NCBI RefSeq assembly: GCF_028368995.1
Contig: NZ_JAQNDL010000001.1
Coordinates: forward strand, 2,196,001 to 2,260,000
Source of the DNA: Nannocystis bainbridge
GTDB lineage: Bacteria > Myxococcota_A > Polyangia > Nannocystales > Nannocystaceae
Reading direction: 5' to 3'
Length of the DNA: 64,000 nt
The notes below the pieces were generated by a model. It was not told where the DNA came from, did not search any database, and worked only from the letters and a program-made list of their open reading frames with translations. Below, piece after piece: positions 25,203 through 32,833 of this stretch. Position numbers and translations under genes: made by a program. How positions within the stretch are numbered: position 1 is the first letter of the stretch; each line of letters starts with the position of its first letter.

Positions 25203-25727
25203 ATGGGGAGCCTCATGCACACGCTGGTCCTCGATCCCGGCTTCTTGCCGGTCAAGGTCATCTCCTGGCGGCGTGCCCTGTGCCTGAGCTTCCTCGCCAA
25301 GGTCGAGGTCCTCGCCAGCTACGAGCGCGAGGTCCGGACCGTCGACCGCGGCTTCCCCACCCCCTCGGTCGTCCGCCTGCTGCACGCCGCGCGTCCGGGC
25401 CCGCAGGTGGTCCGGTTCTCGCGCCGCAACGTGTACCTGCGCGACAACCATCGCTGTCAGTACTGCGGCGTGCAGTACAGCGACCACGAGCTGACCCTCG
25501 ACCACGTGGTCCCGCGCGTCGACGGCGGCAAGACCACCTGGACCAATGTCGTCGCCGCCTGCGCCGCCTGCAACCGGCGCAAGGGCGGCCGCACCCCCGA
25601 GCAGGCCGGCCTGCCGCTGCGCACCCGCCCGGCCCGGCCGAAGTGGACGCCGATGACCCTCGCCCAGCGGCTGCCGCTGCACGACGTGCCCGAGGCCTGG
25701 CGCGCCTGGCTCGGCGTCAAATATTAA
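25203..25727 (+). CDS. HNH endonuclease family protein
   Basis: A 174-residue protein from ATG 25203; ATG 25215, with GGGGAG upstream, is equally good. The N-terminal 'HTLVLDPGFLPVKVISWRRALCLSFLAKVEVL' is typical of the widespread small HNH family with an N-terminal RBD-like region. The nuclease core has Zn pairs CQYC and CAAC, the catalytic 'LTLDHVVPRVDGG' and 'NRRKGGRTPEQAGL'. It cleaves DNA by family; its biological role is unknown. There is no restriction or phage context. A ~97-base tandem repeat follows the stop. Confidence 0.88.
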   Translation: MGSLMHTLVLDPGFLPVKVISWRRALCLSFLAKVEVLASYEREVRTVDRGFPTPSVVRLLHAARPGPQVVRFSRRNVYLRDNHRCQYCGVQYSDHELTLDHVVPRVDGGKTTWTNVVAACAACNRRKGGRTPEQAGLPLRTRPARPKWTPMTLAQRLPLHDVPEAWRAWLGVKY

Positions 25728-25730
25728 AGG

Positions 25731-25950
25731 TGTCCCGAGGGACAGGTCGCACCGGCCGGGCCCGGCGAACGCGGCGGCCGTCTCGGCGCAGGCCCGCCGC
25801 GCCTGCGCGCGGACCATTCACCGCATCCTGTCCCGAAGGCCAGGTCGCCGGCCGGGCCCGGCGAACGCGGTGCCCTCTCGGCGCAGGCCCGCCGCGCCCG
25901 CGTGCGCCGGGGCCATCCTCCACATCCTGTCCCGAAGGCCAGGTCGCTCT
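25731..25950. repeat. Two-and-a-part tandem repeat of ~95-100 bases with hairpin heads
   Basis: Heads (C)CTGTCCCGA(A/G)GGCCAGGTCGC occur at 25731, 25827 and 25926, each followed by a shared GGCCGGGCCCGGCGAACGCG and GGCGCAGGCCCGCCGCGCC. The array fills the space between the convergent HNH and lipoprotein genes and begins four bases after the HNH stop. Confidence 0.8.
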
Positions 25951-25954
25951 TGTC

Positions 25955-27124
25955 TCACCCGGGGATCGTCGTCATGCACTCGGTGAGCGGCCCGGCGAGG
26001 CCGCTCCAGCCGTTGTAGCCGTTGTCCAGGCCGAGCACGGGCCCGACGATGAGCGGCTGCGAATCGGTGAAGTCGTCGAGGTCGACCTGCATCAGCTCGG
26101 CGCCGGTCTGGACGTCGCCCGAGCTGAGGATGTAGAGGCGCGGCTGCTGGTCGTCGAACAGCGGCCCTCCGAGCGCGTGGATCCCCCACGTCCCGTCGGT
26201 CTGGGCCAGCTGCGTCCCCGTGCCGGTCGTGTAGTCGATCTGCCACAGGTTGCTCGAGTCCATGGCGAACCCGAGGCTGTCGCTGACCTCGCCCTCGACG
26301 ATGCCCGGCGACATGTCGTCGATGTCGGCCACCGACGCGTTGCCGAGGTCGGTGATCACCTCGAACGTCAGGTCGCCGTCGAGGTACGCGCCGGTGAAGC
26401 GGAGCAGGCGGTTGCCCTCGGTGTTGCCCACGTCCTCGCCGGTGTCCATGAGGTAGACCCGGCCGTCGCAGTCGGTGTAGAGCGCCTCGATGCGGATCGG
26501 CTGGGCCTGGCCGTCGTTCGGCACCGTGCCCAGCAGCGTCGCCTGGGCCGGCGTATCCTCGGTGGTCGGCGGCGCGGCGATGTGGAAGATCTGGGTCCCC
26601 TCGGCCGACTCGCGCGAGCCGATCAGTGAGCCGTCCTCGAGCATCGTCAGCCCGTTCTGGCCGTGGATCAGCGGCGCGTCGGCGACCAGCTCGTTGTGCA
26701 CGAGCGCGACGACCGAGCCGTCGGACGGATCGATCTCGATGTACATCAGGTGATTTTCGACCGAGTACCACAGGTTCGGCGAGTCCCACAGCGGGTTGCC
26801 GCCGGTCGTCTCGGTGGTCGTCGCGTCGGTCGTCGTCGTCGTCGCGTCGGTCGTCGAGGTCGTCGTCGACGTCGTCGTCGCGTCGGTCGTCGGCAGCGCC
26901 TCGGTGGTCGCGTCGGTCGTGGTCGTGCTCGGATCGCTGGTGCCGAGCGTGGTGTCGGTCGCGCTCGTCGTCTCGCTGCCGCCGGTCGTCGGGTCGGTGT
27001 CGACGGTCGTCAGCGTCGTCGCCGTCGAGGCGTCCGAGTCGACCGCGGTGTCGGTCGAGCCCGGTTCGCTCGGGGTGCAGGCGACGAGGAGAGACAGGAG
27101 CGCGGCGCGGGCGGCATAATTCAT
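25955..27124 (-). CDS. Thr-rich-linker lipoprotein with propeller-like domain
   Basis: A 389-residue protein. The lipobox is LLSLLVAC, followed by ~85 residues made almost only of Thr, Asp, Ser and Glu. The folded domain repeats 'LWYSVENHLMYIEIDPSDGSVVAL', 'GQNGLTMLEDGSLIGS', 'GRVYLMDTGEDV', 'SSNLWQIDYTTGTGTQL' and 'RLYILSSGDVQTG'. These blade-like units suggest a beta-propeller. It is surface exposed; the ligand is unknown. Confidence 0.8.
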   Translation of the reverse strand: MNYAARAALLSLLVACTPSEPGSTDTAVDSDASTATTLTTVDTDPTTGGSETTSATDTTLGTSDPSTTTTDATTEALPTTDATTTSTTTSTTDATTTTTDATTTETTGGNPLWDSPNLWYSVENHLMYIEIDPSDGSVVALVHNELVADAPLIHGQNGLTMLEDGSLIGSRESAEGTQIFHIAAPPTTEDTPAQATLLGTVPNDGQAQPIRIEALYTDCDGRVYLMDTGEDVGNTEGNRLLRFTGAYLDGDLTFEVITDLGNASVADIDDMSPGIVEGEVSDSLGFAMDSSNLWQIDYTTGTGTQLAQTDGTWGIHALGGPLFDDQQPRLYILSSGDVQTGAELMQVDLDDFTDSQPLIVGPVLGLDNGYNGWSGLAGPLTECMTTIPG

Positions 27125-27676
27125 GGGCAAGACGATCACCTCGTTCGAGACGGCGGTCGCCCAGTGTCGCGGCCTCGGCCCGGCTTGTCCAGGCAGGCGC
27201 GTGTCGGCCACGCGCGCAGGTATTCGCACCGCGCTCCGGCGCTCGCCGATGCGCGCGATGAACCCGCCGGGGCTCGCAATTGCGACCCGTCACCCGTCGC
27301 GTCGCAAGACGCGAAGCCCGCGCCGCGGCGCGCCGCCGATCGCTCGTCGCTCGCGGCGCGCGAGCTCGTCGTCGCGACGCGAAGGCGCGGCTCATACGTG
27401 ATCGCGTCGAGCGACCGAGCTCGTCGGTGCATCTGTGCATGGTCGAAACGACATGTCCAAAAGCACATGTACAAAAAATCATGCCGATCGCGTCCCTCAG
27501 CCGCTCGCCGACGGCCAGCTCCTGGACGACGGACGTCGCACCGGGGGGCATCCGACCGCTCCTTCGATCACGAACGCCGCGACCCTCTCGCCAGAGCGCC
27601 GCGCTCGTGCGAATCGATCGCGCGGACTCGCACGAAACGCGCCCCAGGCCGGCTTGCGACGTGCGCTGGCTCAACT
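27125..27676. other. Divergent spacer without a supported gene
   Basis: About 550 bases between a lipoprotein and the Fur-box promoter. It holds a partial hairpin-family unit at 27450-27470 (ACATGTCC, then CACATGTAC) near an A6 run. No ORF looks coding by composition. Confidence 0.4.
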
Positions 27677-27705
27677 TTGACAGTGAAAATCAATTTCACT
27701 ATTAA
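27677..27705 (+). promoter_or_regulatory. Fur-box promoter of the methyltransferase gene
   Basis: TTGACA at 27677-27682, 17 bases, then TATTAA at 27700-27705. The palindrome TGAAAATCAATTTCA at 27684-27698 matches the 7-1-7 Fur consensus TGATAATnATTATCA at 11 of 14 positions and fills the spacer, a layout expected for repression. The start would lie about 3 bases before the ATG at 27715. Confidence 0.78.
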
Positions 27706-27714
27706 CTCCGCCCC

Positions 27715-28560
27715 ATGACGAACAAGCAAACGGTCGCCCTCGGCGACGTCAGCGAGACGCTCATGATCCCGCTGTGGTGCCGCGCGATCGAGACTGGCCG
27801 GCGCCGGCCGATCCTCCGCGACCCGCGGGCCCAGGAGATCGTCGCGCAGCTGGACTACGACTTCGAGCGGCGGTTCGCCTCGCAGCGCGACCTGGCCTTT
27901 CGCGCATGTCTGCGCACCGTCATGATCGATCGCTGGGTGCAGGAGTTCTTGCGCATGCACCCGGGCGGCACCGTGGTCGAGATCGGCACCGGGCTCAACA
28001 CTCGCTTCGAGCGGGTCGACAACGGCGCCATGCGGTGGTTCGACGTCGACCTGCCCGACTCGCTGGCGCTGCGGCGGCGGTTCTTCAGCGACACCGCGCG
28101 GCGGCGCATGCTGCCCGGCGCGTTCGGCGACGACGACTGGCTGGCCCAGCTCGGCTCCGCCGGCGACGGCCCGTTCCTGTTCATCGCCGAGGCGGTCCTC
28201 GTCTACCTGACCGAAGAGACAGTCCGTCGCGGCCTCAACGCGATCGCCTCCGCCTACCCCGGCAGCCAGTTCGTGCTCGACACCGTGACCCGGCGCGCGA
28301 TCGCCAGCCAGTCGCGGCCGATGATGCAGACCTACAACGCGCCGTTCGTGTGGGGCTGCGACGATCCGCGCACGATCGAGGCCTGGGGTCGCCACCGCTG
28401 CCTCGACTCGATCACCATGCTCGACCTGCCGCCCGAGCTGCGCCGCCGCGTCCCGCTCAAGCACCGCCTCGCCTTCTCGTACCTGCGCGCGCGCAAGCCC
28501 GAGGTGCTGCGCTCGCACGCGCTGCACCGCTTCGAGCTGCGCCCGCCCGCGTCCGCGTGA
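27715..28560 (+). CDS. Iron-regulated SAM methyltransferase of the LCMT/Ppm1 type
   Basis: A 281-residue protein. 'VVEIGTGLNTRFERVDNGAMRWFDVDLPDS' is the class I SAM-binding loop of leucine carboxyl methyltransferase-like enzymes, followed by 'FIAEAVLVYLTEETVRRGLNAIA'. In bacteria this family often modifies secondary metabolites, including polyketide carboxylates and hydroxyls. The Fur box within its promoter and the siderophore operon 0.7 kb downstream suggest a role in iron metabolism, perhaps O-methylation of a siderophore or intermediate (inference). A gene-free tandem repeat separates the two. Confidence 0.8.
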   Translation: MTNKQTVALGDVSETLMIPLWCRAIETGRRRPILRDPRAQEIVAQLDYDFERRFASQRDLAFRACLRTVMIDRWVQEFLRMHPGGTVVEIGTGLNTRFERVDNGAMRWFDVDLPDSLALRRRFFSDTARRRMLPGAFGDDDWLAQLGSAGDGPFLFIAEAVLVYLTEETVRRGLNAIASAYPGSQFVLDTVTRRAIASQSRPMMQTYNAPFVWGCDDPRTIEAWGRHRCLDSITMLDLPPELRRRVPLKHRLAFSYLRARKPEVLRSHALHRFELRPPASA

Positions 28561-28750
28561 GCGCGCTCGCGTGACCTCGCCGGCGCAGCGAGCCGCGCCA
28601 AGATCTGCGCGCGGCGCCTGCGAATCATCCGGACGCTGCGAAGGCGCCGCGACGTCGCGCGTGCGGCGTCGCGAAGTGCACCTCGTCTCATCGACGCGGC
28701 GCGTGCGTCGCCGTGGCTCGCGCTCTGCCGCATGCGCGCTCTGCTGGCGA

Positions 28751-29025
28751 GCTCACGCGGCGGCTCGTGCGTCCCTCTCGCGCCATTCCCCTGGCGCGCG
28801 AGCATCCCCGCGGCTCGCGTTCGGCCTCACGCGCAGCGGCTGCGCGTCCCGTTCACGCCTTCTCCTGACGCCCGAGCATCCCCGCGGCTCGCGTTCGGCC
28901 TCACGCGCGGCAACTCGTGCGTCCGGCTCACGCCATCCTCCTGCCGCGCGAGCATCCCCGCAGCTCGCGTTCGGCCTCACCCGCGGCGGCTCGCTGTCCC
29001 GCTCACGCCATGCACGTGGCGCTCG
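28751..29025. repeat. Tandem repeat of ~74-76 bases
   Basis: AGCATCCCCGCGGCTCGCGT recurs at 28801, 28875 and 28951, each followed by TCGGCCTCACGCGC and a variable CGTCC..CTCACGCC end, with a partial unit from 28751. It lies between the Fur-regulated methyltransferase and the siderophore operon. The flanks 28561-28750 and 29026-29246 show no gene. Confidence 0.8.
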
Positions 29026-29246
29026 TCGCTCGCAGCTTCTGGACCCCACGCGCGTGGCCGTGACACCCGTGACATCTCACCGACGTCGTCGTCTCGGGTT
29101 GCGAGCAGCCTCGCGAATGCGCCTCCGACGTCGAGGCCGTCGGCGCGAACGAGTTCACGGCCGTGTCACGATTCTGAATGTCAAAATCCACATGAAGTGG
29201 CGCAAATAGCCTGAGAATTCTCTCCCCGAGCCCGGCACGTTTAATT

Positions 29247-29276
29247 TTGAAAATCATTATCGCTTAACAATACCTT
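29247..29276 (+). promoter_or_regulatory. Fur-box promoter of the siderophore operon
   Basis: TGAAAATCATTATCG at 29248-29262 matches TGATAATnATTATCA at all but two positions, the best Fur box in the window. It overlaps a TTGAAA -35 (29247-29252); TACCTT at 29271-29276 is a TANNNT -10 with 18-base spacing, ending 7 nt before ATG 29284. Iron-dependent repression of a near-leaderless transcript is inferred. Confidence 0.78.
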
Positions 29277-29283
29277 CCGCCGT

Positions 29284-30120
29284 ATGCGAACCAGCTTGCG
29301 ACGACCCCTCGTTGTCCTGTTCTCGGCGGCGTGCGTGCTCGCGTGTGGCACCACCGGGTCGGCGACGGACGCGACCTCCGACGGAGGCGTGACCACCACG
29401 ACCGGCGCGAGCACGGCCGCGAGCACCGACGCGAGCACCGGGACCACGACCGCCGAGCCGACCACCGGCGGCACCACCGATCCCGCCGAGGCCCAGTGTC
29501 AGGCCGACCTGCAGGACTGCCCCGACGAGTTCAAGTGCGTGCTGCGGCGCGGCGCCGCCGACTGGGAGTTCGTGTGCTTGCCGGTCCAGGGCGACAACGC
29601 GGCCGGCGACGCCTGTCATCACGACGGCGTGGTCGCCGGCACCGACGACTGCGACGAGACCTCGTGGTGCATCGGCGCCTTCGACACCACCGGCGCGCCG
29701 TGGGAGGGCCTGTGTTACCCGCTGTGCGTCGGCGACGTGTGCGGCAACGACCAGCGCTGCGTCGGCATCGGCGCGCTCCCGGTGTGCGCGCCGATCTGCG
29801 ACCCGCTGCTGGCCGTCGGCTGCACCGCCGACGAGGCCTGCATCTTCCGCGAGCCCGAGGGCTTCGTATGCTTCCCGCAGGGCACCGACGGCCACGCGAT
29901 CGGCGAGGACTGCGAGACCGCGATCAGCTGCGCGCCGGGCCTGCACTGCTCGCAGCGGGTCGCCGGCTGCCCGCCCGAGGCGTTCTGCTGCACCGACTAC
30001 TGCGACACCGGCAGCGCCGACAACACCTGCACCGCCCAGGGCATGGGCGCCACCTGCGAGACGATCGGCGCCACCGCGCCCGAGCAGGCCCACGTCGGCG
30101 CGTGCGTGATCCCGGAGTGA
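29284..30120 (+). CDS. Cys-rich lipoprotein heading the siderophore operon
   Basis: A 278-residue protein: lipobox SAACVLAC, a ~45-residue Thr/Ala/Gly linker, then about 26 cysteines in short modules such as 'CQADLQDCPDEFKC', 'NDQRCVGIGALPVCAPIC' and 'CCTDYCDTGSADNTC'. It is the first gene after the Fur box and only 3 bases from the siderophore synthetase, so it should be made under iron starvation. It could act at the surface in iron-siderophore handling (inference); the sequence gives no direct function. Confidence 0.82.
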   Translation: MRTSLRRPLVVLFSAACVLACGTTGSATDATSDGGVTTTTGASTAASTDASTGTTTAEPTTGGTTDPAEAQCQADLQDCPDEFKCVLRRGAADWEFVCLPVQGDNAAGDACHHDGVVAGTDDCDETSWCIGAFDTTGAPWEGLCYPLCVGDVCGNDQRCVGIGALPVCAPICDPLLAVGCTADEACIFREPEGFVCFPQGTDGHAIGEDCETAISCAPGLHCSQRVAGCPPEAFCCTDYCDTGSADNTCTAQGMGATCETIGATAPEQAHVGACVIPE

Positions 30121-30123
30121 GCC

Positions 30124-32829
30124 ATGACCGCGCGCGCACCCACGACCCTCGGTGAACCCGACGACCTCGTGCTCGAGCCGTCCGCCCGGGCCCTGCTCAG
30201 CGCCCTCGTGCGCGAGCTCGACGGCTGGACGAGCGAGCGCGCGCCCGGCCGCGAGTGGCTGCGCCTGGCCATGCCGGTCCAGGGCGGCGCGATCGAGGTC
30301 CCGCTGGCGCGGCCGTTCGGCGTCGGCCGGATCGCCGGCGGTCAGGCCCGCTGGCGCGACGCCGCCGGCGCCAGCGAGCCGCTGCCGCTCGCCCGCCTGG
30401 TCGCCCGCCTGGTCGAAGAGCCAGCCGTCGCCGCCGCGCTCGGCCTGTCCTCCGGGCCAGGTCTCGATCGCTTCGTCGCCCGCGTGCGCGCCAGCGCGGC
30501 CAACCTCGAGGCCACCGTCAGCGCGCGCGCGGCCGACCTCGACGTCCTGTTCAGCGAGCCGCTCGGCTTCATCGCCGCCGAGCAGGGCCTGCTGCTCGGC
30601 CACTCGGTCCACCCGGCCCCGCGCCTGCGCGAGGGGCTCGGCGACGGCGACGACGACCTCGTGCCCGAGCTGCGCGGGCGCACGCCGCTGTGCGTGTGGG
30701 CGGTCCGGCGCGAGCGGCTGCTCCACGGCGGCGACGAGGCACCATCCCTGCTGGCGCGCCTGGTCGCCAGCGACCCGGCGTGGGCGGCCCAGGCCGACAC
30801 CGTCGGGCCCGAGTTCGTGCTGCTGCCGCTGCACCCGCTGCAGCACCGCGCGCTGCTCGACGATCCCTCGCTCGAAGCCGGTCGCCGGCGCGGCGAGCTC
30901 GTCCCGCTCGGTCCGCTCGGCGGCGCGTGGTCGGTGACCTCGTCGCTGCGCACGCTGCACCGCGACGGCGCGCCGTTCATGCTCAAGCAGTCGCTGCCGG
31001 TGCGGCTCACCAACTCGCGCCGGACCCTGTCGCTGGCCGAGCTCGACCGCGGCCTGCTGCTCGGGCGCGTGCTCGGCGACACCGACGCCCCGCTGCCGCT
31101 TCACCCCGACTTCCACATCCTGCGCGAGCCGGCGTGGTTCGGCCTGCGCGACGATCAGAATCAACCTGGCCCTTCGGTCAGCTTCTTCGCCCTGCGCGAC
31201 AACCCGTTCCGCGAAGGCCAACCGGCCGAGATGCTGGCGACCCTGCTGCAGGACGATCCCCGCAGCGGCCGCAGCCGCCTCGCCGTCCGCCTCGAGCGGG
31301 CCGCCGCGCGCCTCGGCGTGCGCCCGATCGCCCTCGCCGAGGCGTGGTTCGTCCGCTTCCTCGCCGTCGCGTTCGCGCCGATCGTCGCCGCCCAGGCCGA
31401 GCTCGGCCTACTGCTCAGCGCCCACCAGCAGAACCTGGTGATCGGCTTCGCCGACGACGGCCTCACCCCGGCGCGCGCGTGGTTCCGCGACGCCCAGGGC
31501 ACCGCGTACACCGAGCTCGCGCTGCGCCGCCACGGCGAGCGCGTGCCCGGGCTCGAGCGGGCGGTGTTCCGCGCGCCGCTGGCCGAGCGCGTGTGGGCCT
31601 ACTCCGTCGTCATCAACGGCGTGTTCAACACCGTCGCCTCGCTGGCGATGATCCCCGGCCTCGACCAGGGCCTGCTGCTCGAGCACCTGCGCGCTTGCCT
31701 GCAGGGGCTGCGCGCCGCGGCGCCCGCCGACCCGCGCGCGATCGACTACCTGCTGCGCTCGCCCGAGCTGTGGACCAAGGCCAATGCGCGCTGCTTCGCC
31801 GGCGGCGTCGACGAGGTCTCGCTCGCCGACCCGCTCACGATCTACCGCCCGATCGCAAACCCGCTGCACCGCGCGCCCGTCGACTCGCCCGCGCCGACCT
31901 CCGGCCGCGCCGCCGATCTCGACGGCGACGTCCAGGTCGAGCTCACCCAGCTCGCGCCGTCGCGGTTCACCGGCCACGTCGACGGCGCCCGGCCCTTCAC
32001 GCTCGACCTCGCCGACGATCACGCGACGATCGCGTGGGAACAGTTCGACCCACGCGCGCGCGACCTGGTGAGCGACCGCCTGTTCACCGGCCGCCTCGGC
32101 CTGCGCCACCTCGCGCATGTCCACGCGGAAGGGCGGGAGATCGTCGCCCGCGAGGCGTTTTATCAGCGCCCGCTGTGGCACCACCGCGGCGAATCACTGC
32201 CGGCGACCACGCCGCTCGTGCAGACCGGCGCGATCGTCCATCCCCTGCGCCAGGACGACGGCGAGTCCCTGCTCTACCGCCGCCACTGCGCCGCCATCGA
32301 TCGCACCTTCAGCCTGCGGCGCTTCGATCTGTCGCGCGACCTCGACCTGTTCTGCGCCTGGATGAACGACCCGGTGGTCGCGAAATTCTGGGAGCAGGCC
32401 TGGCCGCGCGCGCAGCTGCTCGACTACATCGAGCAGCGGCAGGCCGACCCGCACACGATCCCCGCGATCGGCTGGTTCGACGAGCGGCCGGTCGCCTACT
32501 ACGAGATCTACTGGGCCAAGGAGGACCGCCTCGGCCCGCACTACGCGGCCGACGACTTCGACCGCGGGTTCCACATGGCGATCGGCGACCCCGAGGTGCG
32601 TCACCGCGGCTGGGGTCGGCAGTGGTTCCTCTCGATGGCGCACTACCTGTTCCTCGACGACCCGCGGACGCAGCGGCTGGTCGGCGAGCCGCGCGTCGAT
32701 CAGGCCCGCGTGCGCAACTGGGCCAACTCCACCCCGTGGGAGGAGTGGGGCGAGGTCCACTTCCCGCACAAGACCGCCGTGCTGATGGTGCTCTCCCGCG
32801 AGCGCTTCTTCGCCACCTTCGAGGGCTGA
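30124..32829 (+). CDS. NIS siderophore synthetase (IucA/IucC) fused to a GNAT acyltransferase (IucB/AlcB type)
   Basis: 901 residues with two enzymes. Residues ~100-590 are IucA/IucC type: 'LPLHPLQHRALLDD', 'TSSLRTLHRDGAPFMLKQSLPVRLTNSRRTLS', 'LSAHQQNLVIGF'. It condenses citrate with an amine or hydroxylamine using ATP. Residues ~715-901 match the siderophore N-acetyltransferase family: 'SLRRFDLSRDLDLFCAWMNDPVVAKFWEQ', 'YYEIYWAKEDRLGP', 'VRHRGWGRQWFLSMAHYLFLDDPRT', 'FPHKTAVLM'. In aerobactin synthesis these are separate IucA and IucB. The fusion with iucC and iucD downstream completes the four activities. Confidence 0.9.
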   Translation: MTARAPTTLGEPDDLVLEPSARALLSALVRELDGWTSERAPGREWLRLAMPVQGGAIEVPLARPFGVGRIAGGQARWRDAAGASEPLPLARLVARLVEEPAVAAALGLSSGPGLDRFVARVRASAANLEATVSARAADLDVLFSEPLGFIAAEQGLLLGHSVHPAPRLREGLGDGDDDLVPELRGRTPLCVWAVRRERLLHGGDEAPSLLARLVASDPAWAAQADTVGPEFVLLPLHPLQHRALLDDPSLEAGRRRGELVPLGPLGGAWSVTSSLRTLHRDGAPFMLKQSLPVRLTNSRRTLSLAELDRGLLLGRVLGDTDAPLPLHPDFHILREPAWFGLRDDQNQPGPSVSFFALRDNPFREGQPAEMLATLLQDDPRSGRSRLAVRLERAAARLGVRPIALAEAWFVRFLAVAFAPIVAAQAELGLLLSAHQQNLVIGFADDGLTPARAWFRDAQGTAYTELALRRHGERVPGLERAVFRAPLAERVWAYSVVINGVFNTVASLAMIPGLDQGLLLEHLRACLQGLRAAAPADPRAIDYLLRSPELWTKANARCFAGGVDEVSLADPLTIYRPIANPLHRAPVDSPAPTSGRAADLDGDVQVELTQLAPSRFTGHVDGARPFTLDLADDHATIAWEQFDPRARDLVSDRLFTGRLGLRHLAHVHAEGREIVAREAFYQRPLWHHRGESLPATTPLVQTGAIVHPLRQDDGESLLYRRHCAAIDRTFSLRRFDLSRDLDLFCAWMNDPVVAKFWEQAWPRAQLLDYIEQRQADPHTIPAIGWFDERPVAYYEIYWAKEDRLGPHYAADDFDRGFHMAIGDPEVRHRGWGRQWFLSMAHYLFLDDPRTQRLVGEPRVDQARVRNWANSTPWEEWGEVHFPHKTAVLMVLSRERFFATFEG

Positions 32830-32833
32830 CGAC

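Noticed and set aside
28571..29209. 212-codon frame through the 75-base tandem repeat
   Set aside because: It is Arg/Ser/Ala-rich, has no start signal, changes frame-independent content with each repeat unit and ends in the Fur-box region.
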